DNA from: Pseudisothecium myosuroides
Lineage: Eukaryota; Streptophyta; Bryopsida; Hypnales; Lembophyllaceae
Length of the DNA: 64,000 nt
Assembly (NCBI GenBank): GCA_951799445.1
Contig: OX637295.1
Span: 434,001 to 498,000 of the forward strand
Direction of reading: 5' to 3'
In this document: piece by piece, positions 43,901-57,128 of the stretch
Position numbering within the stretch: position 1 is the first letter of the stretch
Layout of the letters: each line of letters opens with the position of its first letter
Notes under the pieces: generated by a model
What the model was told of the DNA's origin: nothing
The model's database searches: none
Seen by the model: the letters and a program-made list of their open reading frames with translations, nothing else
Made by a program: the position numbers and the translations under genes

Positions 43901-46900
43901 AGTTTAAAGAATTAAAATCTCAAATGTCATGGAATTGGTATCAAAAAGAAGGAAAAAAATATTGTACAAGTTGTAAATACTCCAAGGAATAATAATTCAT
44001 GAGCGCACTAAATTGAGTGCCTCATTTCCTAACATATACAATGCAAAAAAGAAAAATGAATTAACCATGCGCTGTAGTTTAAAGAACTAAAATCTCAAAT
44101 GTCATGGAATTGGTATCCAAAAGAAGGAAAAAAATATTGTACAAGTTGTAAATACTCCAGGGAATAATAATTCATGAGTGCACTGAATTTCGTGCCCCAT
44201 TTCCTAACATATAGAATGCAAAAAAGAAAAATGAATTAGCCATGCGCTGTAGTTTAAAATAATTAAATCTCACATGTCATGGAATTGGTATCCAAAAGAA
44301 GGAAAAAAATATTTTACAAGTTGTAAATAGTCCAAGGAATAATATTTCATGAGTGCACTAAATTCAATACCCCATTTCCTAATATATACAATACAAAAAA
44401 GAAAAATGAATTAGCCATGCGTTGTAGTTTAAAGAATTAAAATCTCAAATGTCATGGAATTGGTATCCAAAAGGAGGAAAAAATATTGTACAAGTTGTAA
44501 ATACTCCAGGGAATAATAATTCATGAGCGCACTAAATTGAGTGCCTCATTTCCTAACATATACAATGCAAAAAAGAAAAATGAATTAACCATGCGCTATA
44601 GTTTAAAGAACTAAAATCTCAAATGTCAAAGAATTGGTATCCAAAAGAAGGAAAAAAATATTGTACAAGTTGTAAATACTCCAGGGAATAATAATTCATG
44701 AGTGCACTGAATTTCGTGCCCCATTTCCTAACATATAGAATGCAAAAAAGAAAAATGAATTAGCCATGCGCTGTAGTTTAAAATAATTAAATCTCACATG
44801 TCATGGAATTGGTATCCAAAAGAAGGAAAAAAATATTGTACAAGTTGTAAATACTCCAGGGAATAATAATTCATGAGCGCACTAAATTGAGTGCCTCATT
44901 TCCTAACATATACAATGCAAAAAAGAAAAATGCATTAGCCATGCGTTGAAGTTTGAAGAATTAAAATCTCAAATGTCATGGAATTGGTATCCAAAAGAAG
45001 GAAAAAAATATTGTACAAGTTGTAAATACTCCAGGGAATAATAGTTCATGAGTGCACTAATTTAAGTGCCCCATTTCCTAACATATACAATGCAAAAAAG
45101 AAAAATGCATTAGCCATGCGTTGAAGTTTGAAGAATTAAAATCTCAAATGTCATGGAATTGGTATCCAAAAGAAGGAAAAAGATATTGTACAAGTTGTAA
45201 ATACAAAAAGGAATAGTAATTCATGAGTGCGCTAAATTGAGTGCCCCACTTCCTAACATATACAATGCAAAAAAGAAAAATGAATTAGCCATGCGCTGTA
45301 CTTTAAAGAATTAAAATCTCAAATGTCATGGAATTGGTATCCAAAAGAAGGAAAAAGATATTGTACAAGTTGTCAATTCTCCAAAGAATAATAATTCATG
45401 AGTGCACTAAATTGAGTGCCCCATTTCCTAACATATATGATGCAAAAAAGAAAAATGGATTAGCCATGCGCTATAGTTTAAAGAATTAAAATCTCAAATG
45501 TCATGGAATTGGTATCAAAAAGAAAGAAAACATATTGTACAAGTTGTAAATACTCCAGGGAATAATAATTCACGAGTGCACTAAATTGAGTGCCCCATTT
45601 CCTAATATATACAATGCAAAAAAGAAAAATGAATTAGCCATGCGTTGTAGTTTGAAGAATTAAAATCTCAAATGTCATGGAATTGGTATCCAAAAGAAGG
45701 AAAAAGTTTTTGTACAAAGTTTAAATACTTCAGTGAATAATAACTCACGAGTTCACTGAATTCAGCGCCCCATTTCCTAACATATACGATGCGAAAAAGA
45801 AAAATGAATTAGCCATGCGCTGTACTTTAAAGAATTAAAATCTCAAATGTCATGGAATTGGTATCCAAAAGAAGGAAATAGATATTGTACAAGTTGTAAA
45901 TACTTCAGTGAACAGTAATTCACGAGTGCACTAAATTGAGTGCCCCATTTCCTAACATATACAACACAAAAAAGAAAAATGAATTAGCCATGCGTTGTAG
46001 TTTAAAGAATTAAAATCTCAAATGTCATGGAATTGGTATCCAAAAGAAGGAAAAAGATAGTGTACAAGTTGTAAATACTCCAGCCAGGGAGTAATAATTC
46101 ATAAGCGCACTAAATGAAGTGCCCCACTTCCTAACATATACAATGCAAAAACGAAAAATGAACTAGCCATGCACTGCAGTTTAAAGAATTAAAATCTCAA
46201 ATGTCATGGAATTGGTATCCAAAAGAAGGAAAAAGATATTGTACAAGTTGTAAATACTCTAGGGAATAATAATTCATGAGTGCACTGAATTTAGTGCCCC
46301 ATTTCCTAACATCTAGAATGCAAAAAAGAAAAATGAATTAGCCATGCGTTGTAGTTTAAAGAATTAAAATCTCAAATGTCATGGGATTGGTCTCCAAAAG
46401 AAGTAAAAAGATATTGTACAAGTTGTAAATACTCCAGGGAATAATAATTCATCAGTGCTCTAAATTCAGTGCTCCATTTCCTAACATATACAAGACAAAA
46501 GAGAAAAGTGAATTAGCCATGCGCTGTAGTTTAAAGAATTAAAATCTCAAATGTCATGGAATTGGTATCCAAAAGAAGGAAAAAGATATTGTACATGTTG
46601 TAAATACTCCAGGGAATAATAATTCATGAGTGCACTAAATTTAGTGCCCCATTTCCTAACATATAGAATGCAAAATAGAAAGATGAAATAGCCATGCGTT
46701 GTAGTTTAAAGAATTAAAATCTCAAATGTCATGGAATTGGTATCCAAAAGAAGGAAAAAGATATTGTAGAAGTTGTAAATACTCCGGGGAATAATAATTC
46801 ATGAGTGCGCTAAATTGAGTGCCTTACTTCCTAACATATACAACGCAAAAAAGAAAAATGGATTAGCCATGCACTGCAGTTTAAAGAATTAAAACCTCAA

Positions 46901-48645
46901 ATGTCATGGGATTGGTATCCAAAAGAAGGAAAAAAATATTGTACAAGTTGTAAATTCTCCAGGGAATAATAATTCAAGAGTGCACTGATTTTAGTGCCCC
47001 ACTTCCTAACATATACAATGCAAGAAAGAAAAATGAATTAGCCATGCGTTGTAGTTTAAAGAATTAGAATCTCAAATGTCATCGAATTGGTATCCAAAAG
47101 AAGGAAAAAGATATTATACAAGTTGTAAATACTCCAGGGAATAATAATTCATGAGTGCACTAAATTTAGTGCCCCATTTTCTAACATATAGAATGCAAAA
47201 AAGAACAATGAATTAGCCATGCGTTGTAGTTTAAAGAATTAAAATCTCAAATGTCATGGAATTGGTATCCAAAAGAAGGAAAAAAATATTGTACAAATTG
47301 TAAATAGTCGAGGGAATAATAATTCATCAGTGCTCTAAATTTAGTGCCCCACTTCCTTACATATACAATGCAAAAATGAAAAATGAATTAGCCATGCGCT
47401 GTAGTTTAAAGAATTAAAATCTCAAATGTCATGGAATTGGTATCCAAAAGAAGGAAAAAGATATTTTACAAGTTGTAAATACTCCAGGGAATAATAATTC
47501 ATGAGTGCACTAAATTCAGTGCCCCATTTCCTAACATATACAATGCAAAAAAGAAAAATGAATTAGCCATGCCCTGTAGTTGAAAGAATTAAAATCTCAA
47601 ATGTCATGGAATTCGTATCCAAAAGAAGGAAAAAGATATTTTACAAGTTGTAAATACTCCAGGGAATAATAATTCATGAGTGCACTAAATTCAGTGCCCC
47701 ATTTCCTAACATAGACAATGCAAAAAAGAAAAATGAATTAGCCATGCGTTGTAGTTCAAAGAATTAAAATCTCAAATGTCATGGAATTGGTATCCAAAAG
47801 AAGGAAAAAGATATTGTACAAGTTGTAAATACTCCAGGAAATAATAATTCATGAGTGCACTAAATTTAGTGCCCTATTTCCTAACATATACAATGCAAAA
47901 TAGAAAGATGAAATAGCCAAGCGTTGTTGTTTAAAGAATTAAAATCTCAAATGTCATGGAATTGGTATCGAAAAGGAGGAAAAAATATTGTACAAGTTGT
48001 AAATACTCCAGGGAATAATAATTCATGAGTGCACTAAATTGAGTGCCCCATTTCCTAACATAGACAATGCAAAAAAGAAAAATGAATTAGCCATGCGCTG
48101 TAGTTTAAAGAACTAAAATCTCAAATGTCATGGAATTGGTATCCAAAAGAAGGAAAGAAATATTGTACAAGTTGTAAATACAAAAAGGAATAATAATTCA
48201 TGAGTGAGCTAAATTTAGTGCCGCACGTTGTAACATATACAATGTAGAAAAGAAAAATGAATTAGCCATGCGCTGTAGTTTAAAGAACTAAAATCTCAAA
48301 TGTCATGGAATTGGTATCCAAAAGAAGGAAAAAAATATTGCACAAGTTTTAAATACCCCAGGGAATAATAATTCATGAGTGCACTAAATTTAGTGCCCCA
48401 TTTCCTAACATATACAATGCAAAAAAGAAAAATGAATTAGCCATGTGCTGTAGTTTAAAGAATTAAAATCTCAAATGTCATGGAATTGGTATCCAAAAGA
48501 AGGAAAAAAATATTGTACAAGTTGTAAATACAAAAAGGAATAGTAATTCATGAGTGCGCTAAATTTAGCGCTCCACGTTCTAACATATACAACAAGAATG
48601 AAGAAAAACTAGTTTAAAATGCCAGGCTGTAGTTTAATGAATTGA
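40915..48645. repeat. 175-bp satellite array, right part (about 44 units)
   Basis: Units with GCCATGCG at 41086, 41261 and 41436 are spaced exactly 175 bp. Typical divergence between units is a few percent. Each unit carries a dyad GCACTAAATTTAGTGC or a one-base variant (TTGAGTGC, TTCAGTGC). Edge units near 48.2-48.6 kb are more diverged. No ORF and no gene inside. Confidence 0.97.
42748..46148. repeat. Higher-order duplication within the satellite, period about 2.28 kb
   Basis: Rare variants recur at a fixed offset of about 2,278 bp (13 units): TTGAAGTTTGAAG at 42843 and 45120, the GTACAAAGTTTAAATAC unit at about 43434 and 45714, and CTCCAGCCAGGGAG at 43801 and 46078. The block 42748-43870 is thus nearly identical to 45026-46148. 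Confidence 0.85.
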
Positions 48646-50992
48646 AATTTGTGATTTTTTTCATTTTTCATTGATTGAATATTCTTTTAAGTTCACTAAA
48701 TGAATTTTTTTTTTTTTTTTTTCCTTTTCTAAAATTTTTAAGTTTGATGCATGAGCTAAACAATATGAGCTAAATTGCATAGGACAGTTCAGTTGCATGA
48801 GTTAAATACTAGGAGCTAAAGTGAACTTCCGCTAAACTCTAAGCATTATTTATGGATTGTTTTGTCTAGTCTATCCAAAAATGGAGAAAGTGGCAAGAAA
48901 AGGTATTCAATTGTAGCAACAAGAGTTCTTGGAAGCTAGACATTGCTGTATAAAACACTTAAATAATTAGGAAGGAAGTCATAGGTCTCCATTTCCTCTT
49001 ATAGAAATTCATGGAAATAGGGGATGCTTGAGAAACCAAAGGACAGAAATAGTGAAGATAAGAAAATTAAACCATATTGTTAACGGTTTTTGTTTTGGGT
49101 GTTTTCAATTTCATTTATGAATCCTTTGTTTTATCATTCATTTCTTTATATATTAATTTCTATTGAATTCTACAATGTGCTTTGAGAGGGATAATTTATG
49201 ACATATTAAATCCTTTCATTTTTTGGGAAAGTACACTAAGAGAGGAGGTTTCTAAATGTTGAGAACCTTATGAAATGTAACCACTACTTGTATTCCACAA
49301 AATATTTTGAAGTATCTTACTGTGAGGAGTTCATGTTGCAAGAGTATTGCATTTTTATCAAAGGATTCAGTTTGAACTACTGAAATGCACTCACATGATT
49401 AAGGAGATAATTATGTGCTATATGCCAATTCTAGTATTTTTTTTTGCAAATGCTGTAAGAGAAATAGTGAGGCAGAATATGAAAAAGTAAGCTACAAATG
49501 CCAATTCCATTTAGGACGTGAGGAATTGCATTTGAAATTAAACTATTTGTAGAATTTGAGCCCCACAGAACAAAATAGCTGCATTTTACAATTTCTAATA
49601 TTTGGCTGGTCTCTAATTGTAGAATTAACAAAGCACCACCATCTTCGTGCAGTGTACATGTGTTGCATCATTTTTATACTTATGTGGAATAATTATAATC
49701 CTCTGTAACCTTACTATATTTGTAATACATTAGTTTGTTGCATACAGTTTATATATGTAATTATAGTATGTACCTGTTGAAACTTTCTTGCTATATGCCA
49801 ATGATGAAGTTTTTGAAATTGAACTTTTAATAACATAAAGTAGAGTCCAATACAGGAAATTGTGAAATTAGAATTTTTAAATAATTAGGCTGCCTCCTAC
49901 GAAGAATGCAACTTTACTAGTCATTAAATCAATAAATGTTTTTAAAAATATTCCATTTACACAAATGGAAATGCACGATTTCCAATTACAATAAACTTTA
50001 ATCTAGAAGTATTGCACTCTTGCACAACAATTTAAAATATTTATAAGGTGGCATATGTCGAGAAATTATTATGAGAAAATCTTAATTTTACTATTTTGTG
50101 GAATCATTAAGTGTACACGCTTGTAGGGTACAAGTGCACGGCTTTGGGTTCAGATGCACGGCTTAACCCCTAAATGCCCAAGACACCCAGACAAATGTGG
50201 TGTTCAATATACTTTGAAGTCAAATTAAACCTTACCAAATTGCTATTTTTAGGAGTTCGTATTTTTGAAAGATTCTTTTTGAGGTCCATTTTTAGCATCA
50301 ACAATCCGATTTCTTAAATTGAATGATTATGATTTTTCACTTCAAGATTTTATGCAAAGGTAACCATTGCAATCTTGACTTTTCATAGTGTTTGGGGCTC
50401 TTCGAAATGAGTCTCAAATACAATGGATCTTGGAGAAAAAATGACACTAGAAATTCATTTAAAAAAATTGTAGAGTAGATTTGGAGAAATCATAAATTGA
50501 TTGGGGTTATATTTGTTAGGCCCTCAAATTTTTTTGGTTTTGAAATTTTTAGATGTAAGATGCAAAAAGAGAACTCAAACATTTTCATAATTAGTTTTAA
50601 CACCCTGATGATCAAACATTACAATCTTTCAATTCTTAAATGATTATGTTGTGTTTTCATTTTGATAGGGAAGGTTTTACAAACTAATGGACAGAGGCAA
50701 GGACTAGCTGTGCTAGAATCGGGTATCTTGGTAAGAAGATGAAACAGAAGGTTGTTTGAAAATGAAAATGACATGCTAGGAAGGGTAGATTCAATTATAT
50801 GCAAAGAAGGGTTGATTTCAATAATAGTGTTAGAATACTTTCTTTGTGATCTCTAACACGTCTGGTTTGAATTTGTACGGTTACAATTCAGAAAAAGTTG
50901 ATTCAACCTATCAAAATGTGGGCTTTTTGTTCAATTTAGAGTAAATTCTGAGAGGCTCAAAAGAGTCCTTGGGTATAAGGGGTTAAGGATTT
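48646..50992. other. AT-rich region without genes
   Basis: Poly-A/T tracts and short frames only. One GTGCACGGCTT / ATGCACGGCTT pair at about 50132-50163 foreshadows the minisatellite at 51.0 kb. Confidence 0.4.
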
Positions 50993-51147
50993 AGGCACAC
51001 CGCTATAGGGTCAATCGCATGGCCATAGGGTTTGGGCGCACGGCTAAAGGGTCAGTCGCACAGCTATAGGGCCAGTCGCACGGTCATAGGGTCAGATGCA
51101 CGGTCATAGGGTCAAACGCACGGCCATAGGTTTGAGGCGCACGGCTT
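50993..51147. repeat. 20-bp minisatellite, about seven units
   Basis: Units of the form GCACGGTCATAGGGTCAGAT repeat with 20-21-bp spacing. Variation is mainly C/T and G/A (GGCTATAGGGCCAG, GGCCATAGGTTTG). Two outlying half-units lie 0.9 kb upstream. Confidence 0.8.
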
Positions 51148-53242
51148 TCGGGTCGTCTCTCTCGCGGAGGTTCAGGCGTCCGTCGTCTCTCTCATTTGTG
51201 TTTCCTGTCTGCGCTTAGTTTTAGGATTATTTCTTGTTTTTGTTAAGGTTGTTTTGCTTGTTTTGAGGGTTTACCTCGTATACCGATCCTTCATGTGCTT
51301 ACAATTTAGTTAATGCGCTTCTATGTGTCCGTTGTTTTGGCATTCCGTAAGTGTGCGCTTTCGTCAAAGGGTTCAAAGTTTTCGGTGTTCTAGTTTTCGA
51401 GGGCGCTGGGTGCTCGGATTTTCGCTTCACGTGAGAGTGGGAAACTAAGATAGTGAGAGTGGGAAACTACTGTAGTGAGAGTACAATTCAGGTTAGCTTA
51501 TGGGTAGGGTTGCCGGCGCAAACTTCGGGTTTTGCCGCGGATTTTTTTTCAAGCTAGAATTTTTTTAGGGTTCTTTGTTCTGCTTGTGGAGGGCGCTGTT
51601 CTATTGTCTAGACGTCACTGCGTCGAATCGTGGTTGTGCATTGATAAAGCAGGAGCCGGATTTCTTTACAGCTTCGGAGGAGGCGTGGCGTAACTTCTCC
51701 AAAATTTTCTTCAGTTTTACGGTTAGTTCTTCATTTTCTGTTTTTCTGTTTTACGCAATGCTTGATTTCGTGCTCATGATTCGTTTGAGGTCATTGCATG
51801 ATAAATACCTGAATCTCAGTCTTACTGAGTACTTGTGCACTAGGTTTTTTTTTGTTTAGGGTTTTAGACAGGATGTAGTTAATTTTAGGTGAGTTTTTGG
51901 TATATGACATGTTTGGACTCAAAATGCTGCATCCTAAGAAGCTTGTAAATTAGGGTGCATGGTTTTGAAACTTCACTGTCTAGCATTACGATGAAGAGTA
52001 GGGTTCAATTATGCTTGATTGCACATCAAATTGCGTTTGTTATTGCTCGATGTTTGAGTTACTCTTATGTAATTTCATAGCCGAACTTTGAGGGCTTGGA
52101 ATTGTTGCCTATTTGCAGGAATACTTTCTTCTTCTTGACTGTGAATGTTCTTGTTGTCTTCTTGTTTTGGTTTAGGTTTGATTTTGTTTTTTGGCTTCTT
52201 TCCCTTTGGCTGTGTTCTTGTCCTGCGCTGTAATTAATTGCTCAAAACCCATCTATTAGCAGTTTCCGTCGAACAACCAAATGCATAGTATGTGTGTTAC
52301 AAGTTCTTTGTATCTGTTTGGTTAGGATGCTCCGAGCAAGGGCGGAGGAAGGGGAGGTTGATTGTGAATAAGTCGAGTGTATTAGTCCAAGCATTAAATG
52401 TGGTTCATGAACAATGTATTTGGTGCTAGAAAATGCTCCTGGTGGCCTGTTATTTTCTGTTAATGTGGCCATAGAGAAGAAATGCAGTCTCTGTTTAGGC
52501 ATGGTTAATGTATGTGATGTTTCATAGTTAGATTCAATTGTTAACAGTGCTTGGTCTTCTTCTCTAACCTCAAATTTGTTTGTGGTGTCTAGTTGCATTT
52601 GCGTTAGAAAAGGCGGTCTTCTTCATTTTTGTAGCATACGATTTCACTTAGAGACAGGTACGTTTTTTTACATCTCCGCAAACCCCAGGAAATTCTAGCC
52701 CCCGGGTACGCAACTCCCATATTATATGACCCTGATTATAATCACTTATAATGCATTTTAGTTCAATTTCAAGGGATACAATTTGTTTTAATGTAGAAAA
52801 TTCTTGTAGCCCTTTTAACAAGGAATCTAAAAACATAATTATATATATGAAATGATATTTCTTTGGGGCCGATAATAGCATTAAAAAACTAATTATATGA
52901 GTTTTTTTAATACATGTATCATGGGACAAGCTACCCAACTTTTTGGCCTTTTTAATAAAAATTTAATTTTAATTGGAAGGAAATTTTTGTAAAGAATTTT
53001 TAAAACTATCCATAGGTGTTTCAATTCTTCATATACATTGTGAGTTTTTTTGTCATATGTGTGCAATTCAACATTTTCTACATTTAATTCTCTTTTAATT
53101 TGGTCTTCACCCAACTTTTTGGTCTTTTTAATTTGATATAATTTTTACAAAAGTCGTCTTCTAAGCTGTTTTAATGCCGATGACCTCTGTGTATAATACA
53201 TGAGTTGTGTACCCGAGTTCTAGCCTACAGCAATCCAGGCCG
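51148..53242. other. GC-richer segment, possible 5' end of an unrecognised gene, then AT-rich spacer
   Basis: 51.2-51.9 kb is less AT-rich and contains a frame ending in ...S-E-E-A-W-R-N-F-S-K-I-F-F-S-F-T followed by a GTTAGTTC donor-like site near 51723. AGAGTGGGAAACTA is duplicated at about 51433-51475. No domain is recognised and I do not call a gene. 52.2-53.2 kb is AT-rich with nothing supportable. Confidence 0.3.
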
Positions 53243-53321
53243 ATGTCGTTTTAGGTTGACTGTCGTTTGAAGTAAGAGCCGAGGAGCAGCCTATTCAGCT
53301 CCAATCGACCTAAAACGACAT
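53243..53321. repeat. Split palindrome: 18-bp arms around a 43-base loop
   Basis: The left arm ATGTCGTTTTAGGTTGAC (53243-53260) and right arm ATCGACCTAAAACGACAT (53304-53321) are complementary with two mismatches. The AGGTYGA half-sites face each other, so this looks like the same palindrome opened by an inserted loop. Confidence 0.75.
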
Positions 53322-53386
53322 TTGCAACCTCGACGGGAAAGAAAAAACATCAAAACAGAAAATTGTATTTGCAAATTAATGAATTT

Positions 53387-54176
53387 AGGTCGGGTCGACC
53401 TAAAACACAACTACTAAGAACAAAGAAATAGACAGATCAACAGCCTAAAGTCTCACAGATATAGCTAATCTGGTAACAGTTTTGACTAAGAGCCAGACAG
53501 AAAGAACGTCAATTTAGATCGGCTCAATCTAAATATTTGCCAATTGCATATAGAATCAGAAATAAAGTTAATGCAAAAGCATCGACCAGAGAAAGCAGTA
53601 GTTCATAAGAGCTAAGGAAGAATTAGGTCGACCTGAACTAGAATGCAACGCAATAGTGAGATGAACCATGACAAGAAATTCATAAGCATGAAGCAACCGA
53701 ATCAGGTCGACTCGACCTAAATCAGTCCCCGTGACTACTCTTCAAGGTTCAATTATCCTGGAACCAAATGTGCATCATAAAAGAGGGATTTTGTAAAAGC
53801 AATTATGTAAATAAGCAATTCTGTAAAAGAAGACTGCTAAAGAGGGCGAAAACACAGCCGAAGTATACCATAAACATCGTTCAGGTCGAACCGACCTAAT
53901 ACAACAACTGAACGATAGGAAACTATGACTCCGCTTAATTAACTATGTACGAATAAAATTAATCAGGTCGATTCGACCTAAAAACTAGTCACTCGACTCT
54001 CGTGACAGAGTTAGGGGGATTTAAATTTAGGTTGAAAAGTAAACATCTAAAAAGAGGGAAACATATCTAAGAACACGAAATAGATCTCAATTGTTAGGAA
54101 AGTGGGACCAGGCCAAGTCAAATGGGTTAGCAATAAGTAAGTTGTCTTCTAGAAACTATTCAGGTCGAGTCGACCT
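53387..54176. repeat. Cluster 2a of the AGGTCGANTCGACCT palindrome
   Basis: 15-bp copies start at 53387, 53516 (weak), 53704, 53883, 53965 and 54162; a 10-bp core AGGTCGACCT lies at 53625. All lie upstream of the ATG at 54207. The last copy ends 29 bp before an acceptor-like TGTGCGCAG, so the cluster probably occupies a 5' intron, as in the DUF7869 gene. Confidence 0.88.
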
Positions 54177-55643
54177 AATCAGCAACTGACATTTATTGTG
54201 CGCAGAATGGAAGCACAAGTTCCAAAACTGGAGGCCTTCTATAAACGTGTAGAGAGATCAGAGAGTGAAGATGATGGGGACGATTGCGACACTGACGGAG
54301 AGTACTGGACGTTTCAAAACCCCGAGAAGATGGGAAACTGGAGTTTGCGGATGATACCATTCCGAAACCTCATTTGCTTCTCAGCAAAATTTACGGATGG
54401 TACCATCTACTACTCGGTGTCCTTTGATGAGAAAATAAAAGACATTGTGCACGATGGTGGTTCCATGATCAAAATCCATTGTGTCACCGCTCAAATTGGA
54501 GTTGAGGATAAAGATCAATACCACTTCACGTTTGTTCTAGATTCCTCGAAAGTGCACTTCAACATCTTCTCGTTCTTGGAGTCCCTCGAACCAACAGAAT
54601 ACAAAATCGAAATCCCGAATCTGGAGAAGAAGGTCGACGAAAACTTCTTCAAGAATTCCTCCGGGGCACCCATCACTGGAAGGAATCTGTGTAAGCGGCT
54701 TCGAACGATCTTTGTTGAGTTCGTTGTCTTGGGAGCGAAGTTGGACATTAAAAGAAAAGGGATGGTTGCCCGCTCTGTATCCCTGGACAGCCCCAGTCTT
54801 GGAGAAGGGCAGGGATTACAAGGTACTCCGGGGACTCAGAACAATCAGGGGACGAGGAAGGCCAAAAAAGCACAGACTCCTCCCACCGGAGCAAAGAAGA
54901 GTAACTTGGCGGCGTCCCCAGCGAAGCAAGCTCCCAATAAGGCTCCAAGCGCCTCCGCAGTCGGTGAGCCAAGTTTCGCATCTGCCGTCACACAGGTGCC
55001 GGAGGCTCACGACCCAAACAAAGAGCATGACTACAAGCTCTCTGCTGAAGCGTACAAGAACTACTGGGCAACCTGCGATGATGCGTACGTCTTCAAAATA
55101 GACGAGAAGAAGACAATCTCCATTGACCAATTGATGAAGCCACCGGCGCAACTGAACATGCGCAGCCACGAGACGCGGCTTGTCAAAGACTTGATGCATT
55201 ACTATTGGCACATGCCGGACAAGTCCACCAAGCAAACATTGTGTGTCATGCCCGTCAGTTTGGAGGAGAAGCCCCGGAAAGAAGACTGGGACTTAATAAA
55301 AACGGGTGACTTTTACCTCATTAACGGGCAGCACAGCGTGTCGGCTAGCCACATGATGGTGGAGAAAGGCTTAGACGAAGACATTCTGAAGCACTTCAGA
55401 CAATGGGACTGTTATGTTGTCTGGACTAAAGATGACGAGAAGCTAAGAACGATCTCCGCTTACTACAACAAAGTAAATCACTTCCAAGCAATGAAGCCGT
55501 CGTAGTCTACTAATATATTGGGTGCCAGGACAGTCTGGGAGAATATGGGGAGCCCGAAAAATCCAAAGGATCTCCCCCCGGTCGGCACTACGTCAAACGC
55601 ACGAAGGAAAGCGGAGAACAAAAGAAACAAGAAGAGATACAAG

Positions 55644-55783
55644 GTGAGCAGTTAAGGTCGAGTTGACCTAAATCCTAGTGATTCCTGTCATTTTGAATTC
55701 ATTAAAGTCCATGTGTTAATCAAGTCAGGTCGACCTGAATTCTAGCTGATGCATTCGTTGGATTTCTCGTGAATGATTTGCAG
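55644..55783 (+). other. 140-bp intron with two palindromes
   Basis: AAG|GTGAGC ... TTTGCAG|GAG, phase 0 on both sides. It contains AGGTCGAGTTGACCT at 55655 and the 10-bp core AGGTCGACCT at 55727. Confidence 0.7.
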
Positions 55784-57128
55784 GAGTTCGTCACGGCCAT
55801 GAACAACCGTTTTGCCATGTTGGACGTTGTAAAGGCCCAAAAAGCGGGTAAAGCAAAAGGCGCGGAGGAGAAGCTCAATATTAGAAACGAGCTGAAGATA
55901 ATTACCGCTCTCCCCGAAGTCTACAAGATATGGAGCGAGGTAATAACCAGATTCGCGCACGGGGAACTTCTTGACCCTGATACATTAATGAAATTTAACG
56001 AGAAGTCCAGCTGGAAGTCGGAGAATGGCAATTTGACGCACGAATTCTTCAAGTGGCTAGGGAATCTCACTTACGATGATCTCACCAAACTCGCCAAGCA
56101 CCTTCTCCATGAAGACACGAAGCCGGTAAACGAGAATTATTCTAAGGTGACAATCAAGGCTGTCACCTCCGTTCTCGAGAGCTGCTACACTCATAAGGAG
56201 TGGGTTGAGCGCCGGAAGCACAAGTACCTTGTGAAGAGAGAGCTCCACCTGATTGAGCCGGAGCTCGGATTATTGAATGTCTTTGACGAAATCAATCACG
56301 AGAAGTGGAGAGAATTCAAACGCACTAGGAACATTACAAGTGCGACGATGAACGTGCTGCTAGAGCAACCAGGAGTTGACTATTGGATGGAGGCCAAGAA
56401 CACCAGGGCCAAAAACAAGTCGGCCGAGGAGATGTCGCCGTACGCTGCGGAATTCTTTAGAGTGTTCATGGCACGGCGGTCAAACTTCGTTCCCACAACG
56501 TCCACCGCACACTACCGGCCTTACAACATCGTAAACGAGAAGCACGCGGACTGGCCAAAAGGAGTGTGGACGGAGACCACACCGAACAACATCAAATTCG
56601 CAGTGGTGGACTTCCGGTACACACTCCTCGTGGCGAACAAGAGTAAGGCCACGCTGACGATGCCATATTTCTTCGCGGTGATGAAATCCTTCCAGGAGAA
56701 GAAGCAGCCGAGGCTAGAAGATATCAACGCATGGCTGTTAATCTGCTCGGACTTGACTGAGCAGGCACAGGCTCTCCACTACGTGCAGAGCGATGAGGTT
56801 CTCAAGGGGTACAAGGTCAGAGTACTGCCCAGCAAAGGCTGAGCGAATGGGGGACTACTCCGCCAACAACAGCAAGACGACAAAGAAGGTGTACCTTGCA
56901 TTCTTGCAGAACACAAAGAACACAAACCTGGTAATACCGAAGCCCGCGTACTACGCTCTTGACACCGAAGTGTTCAACCATCCTCGGGCCTACAATGAGG
57001 TGGAATACAGAATCCACAACACGGAGCTGCGGATGGAGTTCTTCCTAGGTCTGTTGAGGAGATTCTGCATCGTGAGGTGTAGTGTGCTGTCGGTCTTTGC
57101 TGGATCAAAGTTCACCTGCGCTGCCATG

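Noticed and set aside
35110..48645. CRISPR array
   Set aside because: Units are continuous 175-bp near-identical repeats with no unique spacers, in a plant-like genome.
55476..55505. A short intron (GTAAAT...CGTAG) removing the stop at 55503
   Set aside because: It would be about 36 bp, well below usual plant intron size, and would delete a segment that looks like conserved coding sequence.
56815..56838. A tiny intron explaining the frameshift in the methyltransferase-like exon
   Set aside because: GTCAGA...CAAAG would be about 24 bp. A one-base indel explains the change of frame better.
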